A stretch of DNA of 64,000 nucleotides from Aminobacter sp039907765 (GTDB lineage: Bacteria; Pseudomonadota; Alphaproteobacteria; Rhizobiales; Rhizobiaceae): positions 1 to 64,000 of the forward strand of contig NZ_JARDJI010000016.1 in assembly GCF_039907765.1 (NCBI RefSeq), written 5' to 3'. The position numbers were made by a program, and so were the translations under genes. The notes below the pieces were generated by a model. It was not told the origin of the DNA, made no database searches, and worked only from the letters and a program-made list of their open reading frames with translations. Shown here piece after piece: positions 17,098 to 25,013 of the stretch (within the stretch, counting starts at the first letter, position 1; each line of letters begins with the position of its first letter).

Positions 17098-18111
17098 ATG
17101 ACCTATCTTACCCTTCCGCAGGTCGGCCGCCGCGTCCCGGTCGCCGAGGCCCAGAGCATCCTCCTTGCCGCCCTCGAGGCCGGCGTGAACTATCCGCACG
17201 GCTGCCGCTCGGGCCGCTGCGGTTCCTGCAAGTCGCGGCTGGTGAGCGGCGATGTCGAGCTCGGCAAGCACTCGCCCTTCGCCCTCACCGAGGAAGAGCG
17301 TGCCGAAGGGCTGATCCTCGCCTGCCGCTCGCTGCCGACCGGCGACGTCACGGTCGAGTGGCTGGACGATGCCTATGTGGCGAAACCGTCCATCGCCCAG
17401 GACGCCGAGGTCGCGGCCGTCGAAGCCATGACCCACGACATCCTCGCCCTGCGCCTGCGGCTCGCCAACCGTCCCGCCTTCCGATTCGCCGCGGGGCAAT
17501 ACCTGACGCTCACCGTCCCCGGCGCGCCGCCGCGGCATTATTCGATGGCCAATCGCCCCGAGGAAGAACTGATCGAGCTGCACGTGCGCGCCGTGCCCGG
17601 CGGGCAGACGAGCAACCGGATCCATGCCGGGCTGAAGGCCGGCGACGTCGTCCGCATCGAGGGCCCGACGGGTGCCGCCTATCTGCGCGAGGCGCATTCC
17701 GGCCCGATCGTCGCCATTGCCGGCGGCAGCGGTCTCGCACCGGTCAAGTCGATCGTCGAGACGGCGCTGTACGGTGGCGTCGAGGTGCCGATCCATCTCT
17801 ATTTCGGCGTGCGCGCCATGCGCGACCTCTATCTCGTCGACCATTTCCGCAAACTGACGGTCGAGTTCCCGAACCTGACCTTCGTGCCGGTTCCGGCACA
17901 GGACGGCGCGCCGGACCTGCGCCAGGGATTCGTGACGGATGCGCTCGCCGCCGACCACGCCTCACTCACAGGGGCCAAGGCCTATGTCGCCGGTCCGCCC
18001 GCCATGGTCGACGCGGCCTGGGCCGTACTGGCCGAGCGCGGCGTTCACGCAGCCGACATTCACGCCGATGTGTTCTTTACGCCGCAGGCGGAAAGCGACA
18101 AAGAGGCTTGA
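17098..18111 (+). CDS. 2Fe-2S ferredoxin/FAD/NAD(P) oxidoreductase
   Basis: A 337-residue three-domain reductase. Residues 1-90 are a plant-type 2Fe-2S ferredoxin (CRSGRCGSC supplies Cys36, 41 and 44, and a fourth Cys lies in LACRS). An FAD-binding barrel follows (RHYSMAN), then a NAD(P)-binding domain (GGSGLAPVKSI; YVAGPPAMVD). This order is that of oxygenase reductases and CDP-6-deoxyglucose reductase-like proteins. No oxygenase gene is nearby, and its place after glutaredoxin in the copper cluster suggests electron supply to a redox partner there. The start follows a T run without a Shine-Dalgarno site, 11 bp after the glutaredoxin stop. Confidence 0.85.
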   Translation: MTYLTLPQVGRRVPVAEAQSILLAALEAGVNYPHGCRSGRCGSCKSRLVSGDVELGKHSPFALTEEERAEGLILACRSLPTGDVTVEWLDDAYVAKPSIAQDAEVAAVEAMTHDILALRLRLANRPAFRFAAGQYLTLTVPGAPPRHYSMANRPEEELIELHVRAVPGGQTSNRIHAGLKAGDVVRIEGPTGAAYLREAHSGPIVAIAGGSGLAPVKSIVETALYGGVEVPIHLYFGVRAMRDLYLVDHFRKLTVEFPNLTFVPVPAQDGAPDLRQGFVTDALAADHASLTGAKAYVAGPPAMVDAAWAVLAERGVHAADIHADVFFTPQAESDKEA

Positions 18112-18138
18112 CCACGGACCCAATGAAAGAGTCATAAT
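18108..18138 (+). promoter_or_regulatory. Possible promoter before the His-rich leader
   Basis: TTGACC at 18108-18113 and CATAAT at 18133-18138 are 19 bp apart, as in the CueR promoters, but no clear dyad is seen in the spacer. If used, transcription would start at about the leader ATG. Confidence 0.3.
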
Positions 18139-18143
18139 ACAAC

Positions 18144-18236
18144 ATGCACATGAAGCATCGGCATCACACCCAACGACGCACTGGCGCCGCGCAGCCGTCT
18201 GGCGCGTCGTCGGCCGTTGCGGAGATGCTTGGGTGA
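18144..18236 (+). CDS. His-rich 30-residue leader peptide (candidate)
   Basis: A short open frame starting MHMKHRHHTQRR, with four His in the first eight residues, ends in TGA at 18234-18236. The GTG at 18233 that begins the secreted Cys/His-rich protein overlaps this stop as GTGA, a classic layout for translational coupling. The ribosome site is weak (GAAAGAG, 12 bp upstream). It may be a metal-sensing leader or a chance frame. Nothing else supports expression. Confidence 0.35.
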   Translation: MHMKHRHHTQRRTGAAQPSGASSAVAEMLG

Positions 18237-18616
18237 CGGCAGCCCCTTTCCACATGCTGGCACGGTCCGCGTTGCGCCTGTTCGTTCCGGCGCTGCTGCT
18301 CTTGATGCTCGGCTTCGGGCAGGCGGCTTTCGCGCACCCGACCGGCAACCAGCACCAGGCGCATGCCGCCCAGACGGCAGCCCACCACGCCGTTCCCAGC
18401 ACGCTCTGCTGCGATGGGGCCGCCGGCGAACTCGCCAAGCAGGCCGACGCCAAGGGTTGCGTGACCCAGTGCGCGATCAGCTGCAGCTATTGCGCGCCCG
18501 TGCCGATGCCCGCGGCCTTCCCGCAAACCGCACAGAAGACCGTCCTGCCACGCACCGCCGAGCCGATGCACGGCGCGACCTCCGCACCGCATCCACGGCC
18601 ACCCTCCTACTCCTGA
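18233..18616 (+). CDS. Small secreted Cys/His-rich protein of the copper cluster
   Basis: A 127-residue exported protein of unknown family. A signal peptide (MLARSALRLFVPALLLLMLG, cleavage after QAAFA) is followed by a His-rich stretch (HPTGNQHQAHAAQTAAHH) and six Cys (LCC, GCVTQC, SCSYC), then a Pro-rich tail. This content would suit binding of copper in the periplasm. GTG 18233 is chosen because GGAG lies 8 bp upstream; ATG 18254 is the alternative. It sits between the flavoreductase and the multicopper oxidase. A copper role is inferred from composition and context. Confidence 0.6.
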   Translation: MTAAPFHMLARSALRLFVPALLLLMLGFGQAAFAHPTGNQHQAHAAQTAAHHAVPSTLCCDGAAGELAKQADAKGCVTQCAISCSYCAPVPMPAAFPQTAQKTVLPRTAEPMHGATSAPHPRPPSYS

Positions 18617-18623
18617 CCTGACA

Positions 18624-18660
18624 GACGCCAGCTGGCGTCCGATCCGGCCGGTTCGGCCGG
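18624..18660 (+). terminator. Palindrome and hairpin between the secreted protein and the oxidase
   Basis: A perfect 16-bp palindrome (GACGCCAGCTGGCGTC, 18624-18639) is followed by a 7-bp stem CCGGCCG/CGGCCGG with a GTT loop (18644-18660). AACACTTTCAGTTTT follows. It is terminator-like, but the palindrome could also be an operator. Confidence 0.45.
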
Positions 18661-18689
18661 AACACTTTCAGTTTTGGAGACTATTGGAA

Positions 18690-20222
18690 ATGAAAACGCT
18701 TTCACGCCGTCGCTTCCTGACGGCATCGGCCGCCACGCTTTCGGTCGCCGCGGTTCCTTCGCTGCTCCTTCCGGCACGTCCGGCCCGGGCCGAAGGCCAC
18801 AAGGTCATCACCGCCGGCAAGCGGGTCATCGAGGTCAAGGGGCGTGCCGCCAACGTGTTCGGCCTGACGCAGAACGACGGCACGCAGGGGCTCGTCATGA
18901 ATGCCGGCGAGCGCTTCCGCGTGCGCCTCGAAAACCGCATCGGCGAACCGACCGTGATCCACTGGCACGGGCTCACCCCGCCCTGGAAGCAGGACGGTGT
19001 TTCCGGCATCTCGCAGGAGCCGATCGCCGATGGCGCCGGCTTCGACTACGACTTCCCCGTCGCCACGCCCGGCACCTTCTGGATGCACTCGCATTTCGGC
19101 CTGCAGGAGCAGCACATGCTCGCCGCGCCGCTGATCGTCCGCGATCCGGCCGAGGCCGGTGCCGACATGCAGGAAGTCGTCGTGCTGTTCCACGACTTCA
19201 CCTTCCGCGACCCGAACGAGATCCTCGCCGAACTCAAGGCCGGCGCTCATGACATGTCCGGCATGGAGATGCCCGCATCCGATTCGGGCGGCAATTCCAT
19301 GGCCGGCATGGACATGGGTGGCGGCTCCATGGGCGGCATGAACATGGGCGGCATGGGCGGTATGGGCAATATGGGCGGCATGCAGATGGATGGCATGCAG
19401 ATGGGCGGCGCCGCCCACCTGCAGGACGTCCAGTACGATGCCCTGCTCGCCAACGACCGCACCCTCGACGACCCCGAGGTCTTCGCGGTGGAACCGGGCG
19501 GACGGGTGAGGCTGCGGCTGATCAACGGTGCCGCCAGCACCAACATGTGGATCGACCTCGGCAAGCTGGCCGGCCGCCTGATCGCGGTCGACGGCATGCC
19601 GGTCGAGCCGATCGAGGGTTCGCGCTTCGAGTTCGCTGTCGCCCAGCGTCTCGACGTCGTCGTCGAGCTGCCGAAGGAAGCTTCGGCCTGGCCGGTCTTC
19701 GCCGTCCAGGAAGGCGGTCGCATGCGCACCGGCGTCGTGCTTGCCGCCAAGGGCGCGACCGTGGCCAAGCTGGCCGACATGGCCGAAGCCGACTTCCCGG
19801 CCGTGGCGGGCGACCTCGAATCGCGCCTGCGGGCGGTGAAGCCGCTCGCCGAACGGGCCGCCACCCGCCAGCAGACCATGATGATGACCGAGGCGCCGGG
19901 CTATGTCTGGATGCTCGACGGGGCCGTCCACGGCAAGGACAAGCCCATCCCGCTCAAGAGCGGCGACCGGTTCGAGCTGACCTTCATGAACCACACCACC
20001 ATGTCGCATCCGATGCATCTGCACGGACACAGCTTCCAGGTGGTCGCCGTCAACGGCAAGCGCATCGCCGGCGCGATGCGCGACACCGTGCTGGTGCCGT
20101 CCAACATGGGGATGGTGACCATCGCCTTCGACGCCGACAATGCCGGCAACTGGGCGCTGCACTGCCACCATCTCTACCACATGGCGGCAGGCATGATGAC
20201 TTCGCTGGCCTACGAAGCCTGA
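18690..20222 (+). CDS. Tat-exported multicopper oxidase (CueO/CopA-like)
   Basis: A 510-residue periplasmic copper oxidase. The Tat signal is SRRRFLTASAA. Three cupredoxin domains carry the four copper motifs: HWHG, HSH (MHSHFGLQEQH), HPMHLHGH and ALHCHHLYHMAAGMM (T1 Cys, His and Met). Residues about 188-242 are very Met- and Gly-rich (repeated MGGM units), as in the Cu(I)-binding loops of CueO/PcoA oxidases. Such enzymes oxidise Cu(I) to the less toxic Cu(II). ATG 18690 is preferred to the TTG two codons upstream. Confidence 0.92.
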   Translation: MKTLSRRRFLTASAATLSVAAVPSLLLPARPARAEGHKVITAGKRVIEVKGRAANVFGLTQNDGTQGLVMNAGERFRVRLENRIGEPTVIHWHGLTPPWKQDGVSGISQEPIADGAGFDYDFPVATPGTFWMHSHFGLQEQHMLAAPLIVRDPAEAGADMQEVVVLFHDFTFRDPNEILAELKAGAHDMSGMEMPASDSGGNSMAGMDMGGGSMGGMNMGGMGGMGNMGGMQMDGMQMGGAAHLQDVQYDALLANDRTLDDPEVFAVEPGGRVRLRLINGAASTNMWIDLGKLAGRLIAVDGMPVEPIEGSRFEFAVAQRLDVVVELPKEASAWPVFAVQEGGRMRTGVVLAAKGATVAKLADMAEADFPAVAGDLESRLRAVKPLAERAATRQQTMMMTEAPGYVWMLDGAVHGKDKPIPLKSGDRFELTFMNHTTMSHPMHLHGHSFQVVAVNGKRIAGAMRDTVLVPSNMGMVTIAFDADNAGNWALHCHHLYHMAAGMMTSLAYEA

Positions 20223-20230
20223 TGAGCATC

Positions 20231-20262
20231 GGCGGGCCGGCGGCCAGACCGGCCGGCCCGCC
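20231..20262 (+). terminator. Hairpin after the multicopper oxidase gene
   Basis: A 10-bp perfect stem (GGCGGGCCGG at 20231-20240 with its complement at 20253-20262) starts 8 bp after the stop. Only a short AT-rich run follows. Confidence 0.55.
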
Positions 20263-20286
20263 ATATTCACAATTTCGAATGTGCCC

Positions 20287-20317
20287 TTGCGCTTCCAGTA
20301 ACTGGAAGCCCTATATC
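20287..20317 (+). promoter_or_regulatory. CueR-type promoter of cueR
   Basis: TTGCGC-N19-TATATC, with the perfect dyad TTCCAG-TAA-CTGGAA in the spacer, 29 bp before the cueR start. It implies autoregulation. Confidence 0.8.
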
Positions 20318-20346
20318 AACGGAAAAGTTCGCTCGAGGAGTGACCT

Positions 20347-20748
20347 ATGAACATTGGTGCCGCATCAGAAAAATCCGGCCTGCCGGCCAAGACCATCCGC
20401 TATTATGAAGACATCGGGCTCTTGCGCCCGGACCGGGCCGGCAACGGCTACCGCGACTATTCCATGTCGGACGTGCATCGCCTGCGCTTCCTGCAGCGCT
20501 CGCGCAGCCTCGGCTTTTCGGTCGAGGAATGCCGGCAGCTCCTGTCGCTCTATGGCGACAAGCAGCGCGAAAGCGCCGACGTCAAGGCCATCGCGGAAAT
20601 CAAGCTGGTCGAGATCGATCGCAAGCTCTCCGAACTGACCGAGCTGCGCGACACGCTGCGCCATCTCGTGCACAACTGCCATGGCGACAACCGCCCCGAC
20701 TGCCCGATCATCGACGGCCTTTCGGGCCGGGCTCAGGCCACCCAGTAG
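20347..20748 (+). CDS. cueR: MerR-family Cu(I)-responsive regulator
   Basis: A 133-residue regulator. The N-terminal winged helix (MNIGAASEKSGLPAKTIRYY; GYRDYSMSDVHRLRFL) is followed by a dimerisation helix and the metal loop C111-HGDNRPD-C119. The two Cys spaced eight apart are those of CueR-type monovalent-metal sensors; the zinc- and mercury-type third Cys is absent. It would activate the three long-spacer promoters of copZ, copA and its own gene by untwisting the DNA. GAGGAG lies just upstream of the ATG. Confidence 0.93.
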   Translation: MNIGAASEKSGLPAKTIRYYEDIGLLRPDRAGNGYRDYSMSDVHRLRFLQRSRSLGFSVEECRQLLSLYGDKQRESADVKAIAEIKLVEIDRKLSELTELRDTLRHLVHNCHGDNRPDCPIIDGLSGRAQATQ

Positions 20749-20760
20749 TCCGCCCGGCGC

Positions 20761-21198
20761 ATGACCAGTCTCGCCGCCTATGGCGGCCTCTTCGTCGCGG
20801 CCTTCCTGGCCGCGACGCTACTTCCGGCGCAGTCCGAAGCCGTGCTGGCGGGGCTCATCATCAAGGACCAGTTCTCGCTCGCCCTGTTGATCGCCGTCGC
20901 CACCTTCGGCAACGTGCTCGGCTCCTGGATCAACTGGCTGCTCGGCCGGCAGGTCGAGCGCTTCAAGGACAGACGCTGGTTCCCCGCCGGCCCGGCGGCG
21001 CTCGAGCGCGCCGAGCGCTGGTACCGGCGCTATGGCCGCTGGTCGCTGCTGCTCGCCTGGGTTCCGATCATCGGCGACCCCCTGACGCTGGTCGCCGGCA
21101 TGCTGAAGGAGCCGCTGTGGAGCTTCCTGGCGCTCGTCGGCACGTCCAAACTGACGCGATACCTCGCCGTCGCCGCGGCGGCGCAGGGGTTCGTCTGA
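20761..21198 (+). CDS. YqaA/DedA-like membrane protein
   Basis: A 145-residue inner-membrane protein with about four hydrophobic segments. The pattern AAYGGLFVAAFLAATLLPAQSE, FGNVLGSWINWLLGR and WYRRYGRWSLLLAWVPIIGDPLTLVAG is typical of the YqaA branch of SNARE-associated/DedA proteins. The GxxxG loops and the re-entrant Pro are present. It starts 12 bp after cueR and is probably cotranscribed with it. DedA-type proteins are linked to lipid-carrier flipping and membrane homeostasis; a copper role is not established. Confidence 0.8.
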   Translation: MTSLAAYGGLFVAAFLAATLLPAQSEAVLAGLIIKDQFSLALLIAVATFGNVLGSWINWLLGRQVERFKDRRWFPAGPAALERAERWYRRYGRWSLLLAWVPIIGDPLTLVAGMLKEPLWSFLALVGTSKLTRYLAVAAAAQGFV

Positions 21199-21236
21199 GC
21201 CTTTCGGCTGGACCGGCTGCCGCCAGCGGAAACGAA

Positions 21237-21406
21237 TTGGTCACGGCATGGATCCTCGGGTCAAGCCCGAGGATGACGAAGCACGAGTGTTTGCCGCTGG
21301 TCGCAACCGTCGAAGTTTGGCGGCGACGTCAGAAGGAATTCGTCATCCACGGGCGGAGCAGGAGCGAAGCGACCTGCGCAGACCCGAGGATCCATGCCGT
21401 GACCAA
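21237..21406. repeat. Palindromic intergenic repeat element
   Basis: A perfect 26-bp inverted repeat (21237-21262 and 21381-21406) bounds a 170-bp element. The left end folds again (ATCCTCGGG with its complement around TCAAG). Its position between genes and its mosaic of palindromes resemble the dispersed noncoding repeats of rhizobia. No gene is inside. It occupies most of the gap between yqaA and the ABC ATPase gene. Confidence 0.7.
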
Positions 21407-21451
21407 ACCGCCGCCGCGAGGGTCGAGAAAGACCGACGTGTGTGGAAAGTC

Positions 21452-22528
21452 CTACCCCCTGATCAGCACCGGCCCGCGCGCGGCAAAGCCGACGCCGACC
21501 TCCTGCCCCGGGCGGAACGGCGCGTCGACGTCGGGAGAAATCGCAAAGACCTCGCCGAACGCGGTGCCGACCATGAATTCCAGGTCGGAGCCGACATAGG
21601 TCACCTTGTCGAGCCGCCCAGGCAACGTGCGCGGGCTCCCCGCTGGATGGATCTCGACACGGTTCGGCCGCACCGCGAGCTTGGCTGGCCCCGGCGCCAT
21701 GCCGCGCGCATCGAGCCTGGTTTCCAGCCCGCCCAACCGCACCTGCGCCAGGCCGTCCGCCACCGACGCGATCTCGCAGTCGAAGATGTTGGCCTCGCCG
21801 ATGAAGTCGGCGACGAAGGCGTCCGCCGGCGCGTCATAGAGCTCCCGCGGCGTGCCGTCCTGGGCAATCACCGCGTTGTTCATGACGATGATGCGGTCGG
21901 AGACGGCGAGCGCCTCTTCCTGATCGTGGGTGACGTAGACGACGGTCAGCCCGAGCTTGGTCTGGATGTCGCGGATCTCCTCGCGCACCCGGCGCCGGAG
22001 CTTGGCGTCGAGATTGGACAGCGGCTCGTCGAACAGGAGAACCTGTGGCTCCAGCACCAGCGCGCGCGCCACCGCCACGCGCTGCTGCTGGCCGCCGGAA
22101 AGCTCGCTCGGCAGCCGGCTGCCGTAGCCGCCGAGGCCGACCAGCTCGAGCCCGGCGCGCGCCCGCTCGCCAATCTCCTTCTTGGCGAAGCCGGAGAATT
22201 TCAGCCCGTACTCGACGTTCTCGTTGACCGTCATGTGCGGGAACAGCGCATAGGACTGGAACACCATCGAGACGTCGCGGTCCGTCGCCGGCAGATGCGT
22301 GACGTCGGCCCCGCCGATCAGGATCTTTCCGCGCGTCGCCATTTCCAGCCCGGCGATCATTCTGAGCGTCGTCGTCTTGCCGCAGCCCGACGGCCCGAGC
22401 AGCGTCACCAGCTTGCCCGCCTCGACCGACAGCGAGACGTCGTTGACCGCCGGCACCGGGCTCCTGCCGTAGACCTTGGTGACCCCCCGGAACTCAACCG
22501 AAGCGGCGTTGCTCTTGATCTCGGCCAT
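21452..22528 (-). CDS. ABC transporter ATP-binding protein (second importer)
   Basis: A 358-residue ATPase of the PotA/FbpC class. Walker A is GPSGCGKTT, the Q-loop VFQSYALFPH, the signature SGGQQQRVAVAR, Walker B VLLFDEP and the switch VTHDQEE. The C-terminal quarter is a TOBE-type regulatory domain (KLAVRPNRVEIHP). It is the third gene of the minus-strand set, after the binding protein and permease, but a 226-bp gap with a palindromic repeat separates it from the permease gene. GGAGG lies upstream of ATG 22528. Confidence 0.9.
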   Translation of the reverse strand: MAEIKSNAASVEFRGVTKVYGRSPVPAVNDVSLSVEAGKLVTLLGPSGCGKTTTLRMIAGLEMATRGKILIGGADVTHLPATDRDVSMVFQSYALFPHMTVNENVEYGLKFSGFAKKEIGERARAGLELVGLGGYGSRLPSELSGGQQQRVAVARALVLEPQVLLFDEPLSNLDAKLRRRVREEIRDIQTKLGLTVVYVTHDQEEALAVSDRIIVMNNAVIAQDGTPRELYDAPADAFVADFIGEANIFDCEIASVADGLAQVRLGGLETRLDARGMAPGPAKLAVRPNRVEIHPAGSPRTLPGRLDKVTYVGSDLEFMVGTAFGEVFAISPDVDAPFRPGQEVGVGFAARGPVLIRG

Positions 22529-22569
22529 CAGCGCCTCCTCGATGTCTGTTTAGGCCTGTGCCCGGCCGC

Positions 22570-22720
22570 ACCCCCACCCCTAACCCCTCCCCACACGGGG
22601 GAGGGGAATTCTTGCGCCTTGCCTCCAGCGGTCGGCCTTCCCCGCCCCCTCATTGACTGAAGCAAGGCTGTGCACCGGCAGTCCCCCTCCCTCTTGTGGG
22701 GAGGGGTCAGGGGTGGGGGT
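22570..22720. repeat. C-rich/G-rich inverted repeat
   Basis: A run of CCCCCACCCCTAACCCCTCC type (22570-22607) is mirrored at 22681-22720 by its near complement, giving a large imperfect hairpin with about 70 bp inside. It lies in the gap between permease and ATPase genes of one operon. It looks like a dispersed intergenic repeat and could weaken expression of the ATPase gene. Confidence 0.65.
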
Positions 22721-22754
22721 ATCAAGCCCCTGAGCGGCAACCGGAGGGCGCCCA

Positions 22755-25010
22755 TCAGCCGCCTCCCGATAGGGCCGGCTGGTTCACATTGGTGCGCGAC
22801 TGCGACAGCTCCTGCCCTCGCCGGCCGATGTTGCGCCGGCCGACGATGAGCTGCATCAGACCGACCACGGCCAGCATGACCCCGATCAGCACCGCCGAGT
22901 AGGCGATGGCGACACCGTATTCGTTGTTCTCGACGCGGCCGACGATGTAGCTGGTCGACATGTCGTAGCGGGCGCTGACAAGGAAGATGATGGCGCTGAT
23001 CGCCGTCATGGCGCGCACGAAGGAATAGACCAGCGCCGCGACGATCGCCGGCCTGAGCAAGGGCAGCACCACCTTGCGGAAGGTCTGCCAGGAATTGGCG
23101 CCCAAGGTGAGCGACGACTCGTCGAGGCTCTTGTCGATCTGCGACATCGACGCCACGCCGGCGCGCACGCCCACCGGCATGTTGCGGAAGATGAAGGACA
23201 GCACAAGGATGATGCCGGTGCCCGTCAGCTCGATCGGCGGCACGTTGAAGGCAATCACGTAGCTCACGCCGATGACCGTGCCGGGGATGGCAAACGACAG
23301 CATGGTACCGAACTCGAAGGCGTTCTTGCCGACAAAGTTCTGCCGCACCAGAAGATAGGCAGTGAGCAGCCCGATTGCCGCCGTCAGCGGCGACGAGACC
23401 AAAGCGATCTGCAGCGTCGTCCAGAACGAACTCCAGGCAGACCCCTTCCAGTGGATGCCGAACTCGTTCCAGCCGATGGCGAAGGCCTTGAGGTAATGAT
23501 CGAAGGTCAGGCTGTGGTCGACGCCCCAGAGCTTGACGAAGCTGCCGTAGAAGATGGTGGCGTAGACGACGATGGTGAACGCGACCCAGAAGCCGGCAAC
23601 CCCGTAGACGGCGCGCTTGAGGCCGAGCGGCAGCTGCGGGTGCACGCCCGCGTCGCCCTTGCCCGACATGGTCGTGTAGGACTTCCGGCCGAGCCAGAAG
23701 CGCTGGAGATAGAAGGCAAACAGCGTGAAGGCGAGCAGCACCAGCGCCAGGATCGCCGCTTGCGCCTCGTCGTTCTGGGCGCCGACGATGGCGAAGAAGA
23801 TCTCCGTCGACAGCACGTCGAAATTGCCGCCCAGCACCAGTGGATTGCCGAAGTCGGCCATGCTCTCGATGAAGCCGAGCAGGAAGGCGTTGGCGAGGCC
23901 CGGCCGCATCAGCGGCAAGGACACGGTCCAGAAGGTCTGCCAGCGGCTGGCGCGCAAGGTCTGCGCCGCCTCCTCCATTGACGGGCTGACGCCCTCGACC
24001 ACGCCGATCAGCACCAGGAAGGCAATGGGGGTGAAGGCGAGCAATTGGGCGATGAGCAAGCCGGGCAGGCCATAGACCCAGCGTGTCGGCTGCACGCCGA
24101 ACAGCTCCGAAAACGTCTGCGTCGCCGCGCCCGACAGGCCGAACAAAAGGATGATGGCGAGCCCGATGACGAAGGGCGGGGTGATGATCGGCAGCACCGT
24201 CAGCGCCCTGAGCAGCCTGCCATGGCGGAAGCCGGTGCGGGTCATCACCAGGGCGAAGACTAGCCCCAGCACGGTCGTCAGCACGCCGACGAGCACCGCA
24301 AGGAAAAGCGAGTTCCAGGCGACGCCGCAGCGGCTGCCGCCAGCGATGCAGTCGAGCCCCCACAGCCGGGCGCTGAACAGCTTGCCGAGGAAGGTCGTGA
24401 ACGAATAGGTGCCGTCGGCCGTCAGCAGCGCATTGGCCAGCATCTGCAGGATCGGCATGAAGATGAACAGCGCCACCGACGCCACCACGAAGGCGATGGT
24501 CGAGACCACGAAGACGTCGCCGCCGACCGCGCCGCGCGCCGCAAGCCCGAGCGAGAACAGGAACAGGAAGGCGAGGCCGACCAAGAGCGCGCCGTAGCCC
24601 ATGCCGAACTGGCGGTCGCCGAGTTCGCCGAACAGCGCTTCCAGCCAGCCGAACTGCCAGCCGCGCAGGCCGATGGCGAAGCCCTGGAACAGGAGCCAGG
24701 CGAAACCCGCGGCACCGATGCCGACGAGCAGCCTGCCGAACAGCGGGTCGGCTTTTGGTCGCCCCCACAAAAGCAGCGGTGCCGCGAGCAGGACGCCCAG
24801 CGGCGCCAGCCAGAGCTTCTCGCCCTTCAGGTTGAGGATCAGCGCGGGCGCGAACGCGCTGTCGAGCGGATAGCCCCCGAACAGCCAGGAAAAGCCGAAG
24901 AACCCGTCTTCGACGCCATACCAGGGGAGCACGGCAAGGCCGAGCCATCCGACCGCCATCCACAGGATGACGGTCGGATGCAGGCCGCCGCTGAAGTCGC
25001 GGGAGCGCAT
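22755..25010 (-). CDS. ABC transporter permease (fused, long N terminus)
   Basis: A 751-residue permease with two fused transport domains. Their EAA loops are EEAAQTLRASRWQTFWTVSLP and ESSLTLGANSWQTFRKVVLP. About 200 extra N-terminal residues with some five hydrophobic segments (WMAVGWLGLAVLPWYG; LWLAPLGVLLAAPLLLW) make it longer than the usual 550-600-residue FbpB type. The extension is intact and in frame and is not a fusion artefact of this window. Its ATG lies 3 bp after the binding-protein stop, so translation is coupled. Confidence 0.88.
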   Translation of the reverse strand: MRSRDFSGGLHPTVILWMAVGWLGLAVLPWYGVEDGFFGFSWLFGGYPLDSAFAPALILNLKGEKLWLAPLGVLLAAPLLLWGRPKADPLFGRLLVGIGAAGFAWLLFQGFAIGLRGWQFGWLEALFGELGDRQFGMGYGALLVGLAFLFLFSLGLAARGAVGGDVFVVSTIAFVVASVALFIFMPILQMLANALLTADGTYSFTTFLGKLFSARLWGLDCIAGGSRCGVAWNSLFLAVLVGVLTTVLGLVFALVMTRTGFRHGRLLRALTVLPIITPPFVIGLAIILLFGLSGAATQTFSELFGVQPTRWVYGLPGLLIAQLLAFTPIAFLVLIGVVEGVSPSMEEAAQTLRASRWQTFWTVSLPLMRPGLANAFLLGFIESMADFGNPLVLGGNFDVLSTEIFFAIVGAQNDEAQAAILALVLLAFTLFAFYLQRFWLGRKSYTTMSGKGDAGVHPQLPLGLKRAVYGVAGFWVAFTIVVYATIFYGSFVKLWGVDHSLTFDHYLKAFAIGWNEFGIHWKGSAWSSFWTTLQIALVSSPLTAAIGLLTAYLLVRQNFVGKNAFEFGTMLSFAIPGTVIGVSYVIAFNVPPIELTGTGIILVLSFIFRNMPVGVRAGVASMSQIDKSLDESSLTLGANSWQTFRKVVLPLLRPAIVAALVYSFVRAMTAISAIIFLVSARYDMSTSYIVGRVENNEYGVAIAYSAVLIGVMLAVVGLMQLIVGRRNIGRRGQELSQSRTNVNQPALSGGG

Positions 25011-25013
25011 CGA

